This document shows positions 59,654 to 64,000 of a stretch of 64,000 bases of DNA, in pieces. A program made the position numbers and the translations under genes. This DNA comes from Bradyrhizobium sp. 4 (GTDB lineage Bacteria > Pseudomonadota > Alphaproteobacteria > Rhizobiales > Xanthobacteraceae), in contig NZ_CP064686.1 of the NCBI RefSeq assembly GCF_023100905.1, positions 6,200,001 through 6,264,000 on the forward strand. The letters are read 5' to 3'. Position 1 is the stretch's first letter. Every line of letters begins with the position of its first letter. The notes under the pieces are model-generated. The model saw only the letters and a program-made list of their open reading frames with translations, did no database searches and was not told where the DNA came from.

Positions 59654-60238
59654 CTATTTCGAGGGCTCGCCGAGCGACAGCATCAGCCGGTTAGCCCAGT
59701 TGAAGAACGACGCGCCGTTGATGACGTCGACGATCTCCGCATCGTCGAGACCGGCGCGGCGCAGCTCATCAATATTGTCGGGGCCGAACGCGATCGGCGT
59801 TGCGGCCAGCGCCACCGAGGCCTTGACGACTGCATTCCAGCGCTCGCCGAGATCGGCGCCAACGCCCTCGTCGAGCAGCCGCTGCACATCGTCGCGGCGC
59901 TTGGAATAAGTGCTGGCGACACGCGCATGTACGGAGGCGCAGTAGATGCAGCCGTTATAGCGCGAAGTCGCTGCCGCTGCGAGCTCGCGCTCGGCGCGCG
60001 GCAGGCCGTCGGCAACGTTGTAGAAGATGTCCTTGTCGGTCTTGGTGCGGGCTTCCAGCACCTCGGGATCGCGCACCAGCAGTCGAAAATATTCGGACTT
60101 GGAACGAGAGCGATCGACGAGGCCGGCGAAATGCCGCTCGGTCAGCTCAGTCTCAGGCAGCGGATCGATCCACGACACCCAGCCCAGTTCATCCTGGGTG
60201 AAAACGGCGGGCGGATTGACATTGTTTGCAGCGCTCAT
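59654..60238 (-). CDS. AhpD-like alkylhydroperoxidase-domain protein (Avi_7169-type)
   Basis: 194 residues of the carboxymuconolactone decarboxylase/AhpD fold. The redox motif C97-x2-C100 with H104 (CIYCASVHAR) is intact, and E84 and the helix ERELAAAATSRYNG match the family. I recognise it as the Avi_7169 type, which co-occurs with the Avi_7170 type and a KPN_01858-type monooxygenase, as here. It is 13 bases from the next gene, so they are co-transcribed. The physiological substrate is unknown. Confidence 0.82.
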   Translation of the reverse strand: MSAANNVNPPAVFTQDELGWVSWIDPLPETELTERHFAGLVDRSRSKSEYFRLLVRDPEVLEARTKTDKDIFYNVADGLPRAERELAAAATSRYNGCIYCASVHARVASTYSKRRDDVQRLLDEGVGADLGERWNAVVKASVALAATPIAFGPDNIDELRRAGLDDAEIVDVINGASFFNWANRLMLSLGEPSK

Positions 60239-60250
60239 GATGCAGCCTCC

Positions 60251-60880
60251 TTACGCGCCGGCCGCGGCGTTCGCGGCGCGCCCGAGCGAGGCACCCAGCA
60301 CGCGCAGTCCGGTGACAACGCGCACCTGGAACGACAGGAACGCAACGAGCTGAGAGAACGTGACGATGCCGGTGTTCGACCAGCCAGCGGCGAGCAACGC
60401 CCTCATGTCGGCCGCGGCCGCATCGCGCGGGCGGAACACCAGCAGATGCGCATGCTCGAACGCCGCAACGAGCCGATCCCCGAGACCGGGCTTGCGCTCC
60501 GCGCTGACGCGGTAGATCAGGCCGGGCTTGTTTTCCACCGAAAGCGGTCCGGCCGGAAAGGCGCCGTAGGGGCCCGAGGTCTCGCCCCGCGCGATTTCGA
60601 CATCGACCGCTTCGACCAGGCGCGCGCCATCGGCGGTCGCAGCTAACTTCGCGCGATAGAAGGCAGCTACAGTCGGCTCGCGGTGAAGGCCGATCACGAA
60701 GAACGCGACTGCGGCACGCTCGACGAGCGAGAAGTCACTGGCGTCAATCGGCTCGAACAGAGAGAGATAGCTCTTCTGCGCATTGTCGCGCGCCTGCACG
60801 CGCTTGGCGCGAATGCCGTCCAGAGCCGAACCCGGTTCGATCCTGGCGAGCGTGTCGATGATATCTTTCGTAGCCATCAT
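60251..60880 (-). CDS. CMD-domain protein without CxxC (Avi_7170-type)
   Basis: 209 residues with the same fold as its neighbour (DIIDTLARIEPGSALDGIRAKRVQARDNAQKSYLSLFEP, VERAAVAFFVIGLHREPTVAAFYRAKL). It lacks the CxxC pair, so it is unlikely to be a peroxidase itself. I know this pattern as the Avi_7170 family, found together with the AhpD-like protein. It may act as a non-catalytic partner or as an isomerase. It starts 45 bases after the monooxygenase gene in the same direction. Confidence 0.8.
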   Translation of the reverse strand: MMATKDIIDTLARIEPGSALDGIRAKRVQARDNAQKSYLSLFEPIDASDFSLVERAAVAFFVIGLHREPTVAAFYRAKLAATADGARLVEAVDVEIARGETSGPYGAFPAGPLSVENKPGLIYRVSAERKPGLGDRLVAAFEHAHLLVFRPRDAAAADMRALLAAGWSNTGIVTFSQLVAFLSFQVRVVTGLRVLGASLGRAANAAAGA

Positions 60881-60924
60881 TCAGCCTCTTGCAGCCTCGT
60901 GCAACGCGATTGCGTTCATTCCGA

Positions 60925-61959
60925 CTAACCCGCCAGCGCCACGTCGGGCGCCGTCCGCGCCCAGCCCAGCGCCGGCGCGACCTTCTCCGCGACCAGCTCG
61001 ATCGAGCGCAGGATATGGGGATGCGGGGCATCGACCGAATGTGCCTGGAAGACGAGATCGGTCACCCGCTCCAGGGTGGCGTCGGCGCGCAGCGAGGCGA
61101 TGACGTCGTCGGCCGCGCCGACATGGGTGTCGAACGCCGCGATCATCTCCTCCAGCGTCTCGCCCGGCTTGGCGTGGCCGCCCTTGAGGAATTGCGGCAG
61201 AGCGCGCCGCAGGCCGATATCGGCAAGGCGCATCGCCTCGGTCCGGTCGTCGGCGACGAAGATGGTGCGCGAAGCCATGATGCGGGGCTCGCGTCCCGGC
61301 GGTAGCGCTTCGAGATAGGCATCGATCACCGGATTCTGAATCTCGGCCAGCGTTGCCTTCGGCGCCTCCTTGGTCCGGGGCTGGGTGCGCGACAGCAACA
61401 GGCCATCACCCGCCTTGCCGGCACGCGCGCCGCCCGCCACAGAGAACGTCGCCTGCCAGATCCGGTTGTCCAGTTGCGGCCGCTGTGGATAGAGCGTGTC
61501 ACCACCGTCGAGCGGCTTGCCCACCAGCGCGGTGCGGACGACCTCGAGATTGCGCGCAAAGATCTCGTTGCGCTGGGCGCTGTCGAGGCCGAACGCGGCA
61601 AAGGCCGAGGGATTGCCGCCGGTGCCAACACCGAGCTCGAAGCGACCGTTGCAGAGCAGATCGAGCACCGCGGCGTCTTCCGCCACCCTCACCGCATTCT
61701 CCAGCGGCAAGGTGACGATGCCAGTACCGAGCCGGATGCGCGAGGTTTGGGCAGCGACGTAACCGAGGAAAGTAAAGGGCGACGGCAGACCGCCCTCGCG
61801 CTCGTGGAAATGGTGCTGCGCGATCCACGCGGAATCGAGGCCCGCCTTCTCGGCGCGCACGATCTGCTCGGCCGCGAAGCGATATCGGTCAGCCGCCGGG
61901 GCCTCGTCGAGAAGCCGCGTGAAAAACCCCAGGCGTTTCAGGTTTGCTAAGCGTTTCAT
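60925..61959 (-). CDS. luciferase-like FMN-dependent monooxygenase (KPN_01858-type)
   Basis: 344 residues from the ATG at 61959. A TIM-barrel of the bacterial luciferase family (LGFFTRLLDEAPAADRYRFAAEQIVRAEKAGLDSAWIAQHHF, RIRLGTGIVTLPLENAVRVAEDAAVLDLLCNGRFELGVGTGGN). These enzymes use reduced flavin and oxygen to cleave C-S, C-N or similar bonds. The N-terminal KRLANLKRLGFFT and the absence of a flavin reductase nearby suggest it takes FMNH2 from elsewhere. The co-located AhpD-like proteins and binding proteins suggest a pathway for an imported sulfur or nitrogen compound (inference). Confidence 0.85.
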   Translation of the reverse strand: MKRLANLKRLGFFTRLLDEAPAADRYRFAAEQIVRAEKAGLDSAWIAQHHFHEREGGLPSPFTFLGYVAAQTSRIRLGTGIVTLPLENAVRVAEDAAVLDLLCNGRFELGVGTGGNPSAFAAFGLDSAQRNEIFARNLEVVRTALVGKPLDGGDTLYPQRPQLDNRIWQATFSVAGGARAGKAGDGLLLSRTQPRTKEAPKATLAEIQNPVIDAYLEALPPGREPRIMASRTIFVADDRTEAMRLADIGLRRALPQFLKGGHAKPGETLEEMIAAFDTHVGAADDVIASLRADATLERVTDLVFQAHSVDAPHPHILRSIELVAEKVAPALGWARTAPDVALAG

Positions 61960-62095
61960 ACGACCCCTGTCGGACGAGGATGGGCCCCGATGATGTCGGT
62001 TGCCGCAGCTCCAGACAAGCGGGCATTGCGCAGGGCTCGTACGCAAGCCTGCCCGCCGGGATCGCCCTGAGCTGAACTTTGGCTGGGCAGACTGC

Positions 62096-62878
62096 CTACC
62101 AGCTCGGCAGTACCGCGCCCTTGAACTTGGTCAGGACGAACTCCTTGACCTCTGCGGTGTGGTAGCTGTCCACCAGGATCTTGACCCAGGGCTTGTCCTT
62201 GTCGACCGTGCGAACGGCAATGAGATTGACGTACGGACCCTTCGGGTCCTCGCGCAGGATCGGATCCTTGACGGGATCGAGGCCCGCCTGGGTTGCATAA
62301 TTGGTGTTGATCGCCGCGGCGTCGACATCGTCGAGCGCGCGCGGCGCCTGCGCTGCGTCGACTTCGATGAACTTCAGCTTCTTGGGATTCTCGGTGATAT
62401 CAAGCACCGTCGGCTTGAAGCCCGTGCCGTCCTTCAGCTTGATCGCGCCCTTGTCGCGCAGCAACAGCAGCACGCGGCCGCCATTGGTCGGATCGTTCGG
62501 GATCGAGACCTTGCCGCCCTCGGGGATGTCGGCGAAGGCCTTGTGCTTCTTGGAATAGACGCCGATCGGAAAATTCACGGTCAGGCCGGCGGCTTCGATC
62601 TTGTAGCCACGGTCGGCCTTCTGGTTGTCCAGATAAGGCTGGTTCTGGAACGAATTGGCCTGGATCTCGCCGGCATCGAGCGCGGCGTTCGGCACGACGT
62701 AATCGGAGAATTCGATGAGCTGGATGTCGAGACCCTGCTTGGCGGCGATCGGCTTCACGGCCTCGAAGATCTGGGCGTGCGGCCCCGGCGTCACGCCGAT
62801 CTTGATGGTCTCGCCTGAAGCGGCGGCCGACCAGGCAGCGAGCACGGTCGCAAGGATCAGGGGGAGGCGAAACGACAT
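62096..62878 (-). CDS. MetQ-like (NLPA) periplasmic substrate-binding protein
   Basis: 260 residues from the ATG at 62878, with GGAG seven bases upstream; the frame extends to 63187 without merit. A signal peptide ends near SGETI. The NLPA-type fold follows: IKIGVTPGPHAQIFEAVKPIAAKQGLDIQLIEFSDYVVPNAAL, ANSFQNQPYLDNQ, VSIPNDPTNGGRVLLLLRDKGAI. MetQ proteins bind methionine and derivatives, but there is no lipobox Cys and no MetN/MetI genes nearby. A related sulfur compound processed by the monooxygenase is an attractive alternative (inference). Confidence 0.85.
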   Translation of the reverse strand: MSFRLPLILATVLAAWSAAASGETIKIGVTPGPHAQIFEAVKPIAAKQGLDIQLIEFSDYVVPNAALDAGEIQANSFQNQPYLDNQKADRGYKIEAAGLTVNFPIGVYSKKHKAFADIPEGGKVSIPNDPTNGGRVLLLLRDKGAIKLKDGTGFKPTVLDITENPKKLKFIEVDAAQAPRALDDVDAAAINTNYATQAGLDPVKDPILREDPKGPYVNLIAVRTVDKDKPWVKILVDSYHTAEVKEFVLTKFKGAVLPSW

Positions 62879-63282
62879 CTTGGTCTCCATGGCTTGGCAA
62901 TGATTGGAACCGTATTCGCTTCTCCGCAGCGCGAAATCAATGAAATTGAAATCCATATTGGCCTGCTGGAGCGGACGACGCTTCTCCGTTCGTCCGCATG
63001 GGGGGAACGAATGCACCTGCGCAAGTATGAGGCGCATCACGGCAAAACGGCACGGATCGTTGGGCCCAGGCCGCTGGAGCGAAGCCCAATCCGGAGCGCC
63101 GCCTGCCGCGGCCGGACTTATCCTGGTTTGCGCTCGGCCCCATCCGGGCTTCAGACCTCTCCCCGCACGTTCGTCATTTCGCCGCATGGTTTTCTCACCC
63201 TGTCGGCATTGCCGCCTCGCCCTTGATGAAACATGATGGGCCTTGGCCGGTGACGACTTGTCCGTGAAGCGGGGATCATCCG
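62879..63282. other. 404-base intergenic region between divergent binding-protein genes
   Basis: No gene is supported. The left part contains a hairpin at 62971-62997 (GCGGACGA/TCGTCCGC, 11-base loop) in the leader of the MetQ-like gene. Promoters for both the MetQ-like gene and the peptide-type binding protein should lie here, and no clear operator was found. I saw no SAM-riboswitch signature. Confidence 0.5.
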
Positions 63283-64000
63283 ATGAACGAGAACGAAATC
63301 CGCAAGTCCATCGCTGAGGTGAAGCAGGGCAAGCTGTCGCGACGCTCGTTCATGCAGACGATGGCTGCGATCGGGATCGCAGCGCCGGTCGCCAGCCAGA
63401 TCCTGGTCTGGAACGACGTGGCGATGGCGGACGCCACGCTGCCTTACAAGCCGACCAAGGCCGGCGGCGGCGGCCCGCTCAAGATCCTGCTCTGGCAGGC
63501 CCCGACGCTGCTCAATCCGCATTTCGCGCTCGGCACCAAGGACCAGATCGCCTCGCGCGTCTTCTTCGAGCCCCTCGCCGGCTGGGACAAGGAGGGCAAC
63601 CTCGTCCCCTGCCTCGCGGCCGAGGCCCCATCCAAGCAGAACGGCGGCCTTTCGCCGGACGGCCTGAGCGTGACCTGGAAACTGAAGCAGGGCGTGAGAT
63701 GGCATGACGGCAAGCCCTTCACCGCCGACGACGTCGTTTTCACCTGGCAATACGCCTCGGATCTCGCCACGGCGGCGTACACCACGGGTTCTTACAAGGA
63801 CATCACGGTCGAGAAGATCGACGACTACACCGTCAAGGTGCTCTTCAAGGCCCCGACGCCGTTCTGGGCCGATCCCTTCGTCGGCTCGGTCGGTCCGATC
63901 CTGCCGAAACATCATTTCGGCGACTATGTCGGCGCGAAGTCGCGCGAAGCGCCCGGTAATCTGAAGCCGGTCGGCACCGGTCCCTACAAATTCGTCGAGT
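63283..64000 (+). CDS. Tat-exported ABC peptide/opine-type substrate-binding protein (family 5), truncated by window end
   Basis: About 239 residues are visible, beginning at the ATG at 63283 (GGGGAT upstream). A twin-arginine signal lies at about 19-24 (SRRSFM) with a hydrophobic stretch to IGIAAPVAS. The family 5 fold begins with LKILLWQAPTLLNPHFALGTKD and contains the motif PDGLSVTWKLKQGVRWHDGKPFTADDVVFTW. These proteins feed dipeptide, nickel or opine-type ABC importers. The rest of the gene and any permease lie beyond the window. Divergent from the MetQ-like gene, it may belong to the same catabolic locus. Confidence 0.9.
   Translation, partial: MNENEIRKSIAEVKQGKLSRRSFMQTMAAIGIAAPVASQILVWNDVAMADATLPYKPTKAGGGGPLKILLWQAPTLLNPHFALGTKDQIASRVFFEPLAGWDKEGNLVPCLAAEAPSKQNGGLSPDGLSVTWKLKQGVRWHDGKPFTADDVVFTWQYASDLATAAYTTGSYKDITVEKIDDYTVKVLFKAPTPFWADPFVGSVGPILPKHHFGDYVGAKSREAPGNLKPVGTGPYKFVE

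Noticed and set aside
62879..63282. SAM riboswitch upstream of the MetQ-like gene
   Set aside because: I looked for SAM-II-type conserved segments and found none; only a simple hairpin is present.
1..64000. tRNA, rRNA, CRISPR arrays, prophage or insertion-sequence transposase
   Set aside because: None seen. No transposase-like open frame, no regular spaced repeats, and no tRNA-like cloverleaf was recognised by eye; a tool such as tRNAscan-SE would be decisive.

Overview
The window reads as chromosomal DNA of an alphaproteobacterium, most likely Bradyrhizobium. The GC content is high. There are MotC/MotE-type flagellar genes, a FlbT-FlaF pair, an FtcR/LafR-like regulator, many binding-protein transporters, and intergenic repeats of the kind I associate with Bradyrhizobium. 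No rRNA, tRNA, CRISPR array or phage was seen.

Layout. (1) 1-3862: a hexuronate-type catabolic locus with TRAP transporter genes, a FadR/GntR regulator and a divergent mannitol dehydrogenase/fructuronate reductase family gene, with a palindromic operator between them. (2) 3963-9896: mixed metabolic genes (NTF2-like protein, HAD phosphatase, epimerase, serine hydrolase, Tat-exported dienelactone hydrolase, MFS transporter). (3) 10313-48948: a near-complete flagellar island. The single short flagellin class (about 300 aa, two near-identical copies), MotABC and MotE, FlbT/FlaF, an FtcR/LafR-like regulator and the absence of chemotaxis genes resemble the lateral (thin) flagellar system of Bradyrhizobium. 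Almost all genes from 13.7 to 44.4 kb are on the minus strand. A DUF1217 gene, flgF and fliI diverge from motA. The island is bracketed by two paralogous MarR proteins that share an unusual C-terminal four-cysteine motif. (4) 48949-49974: a repeat-rich non-coding stretch. (5) 49975-54850: a ketopantoate-reductase-like gene, an HTH protein fused to a cysteine-cluster (YkgJ-type) domain, a HerA-like ATPase, and a NiCoT nickel/cobalt permease preceded by an exact NikR-type operator. (6) 55029-59593: a branched-chain amino-acid type ABC operon with fused LivH-LivM permeases. (7) 59654-64000: two carboxymuconolactone-decarboxylase-fold proteins, a luciferase-like monooxygenase, a MetQ-like binding protein, and the start of a Tat-exported peptide-type binding protein.

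Most notable signals. The two flagellin genes share a structured mRNA leader: three consecutive hairpins, one with a compensatory base-pair change between the copies and one that pairs with the Shine-Dalgarno sequence. This is a good candidate for post-transcriptional control, perhaps through the FlbT/FlaF encoded in the same island. The paired MarR-Cys4 proteins at the island borders suggest redox, iron or metal input. FliM lacks the usual N-terminal CheY-binding peptide.
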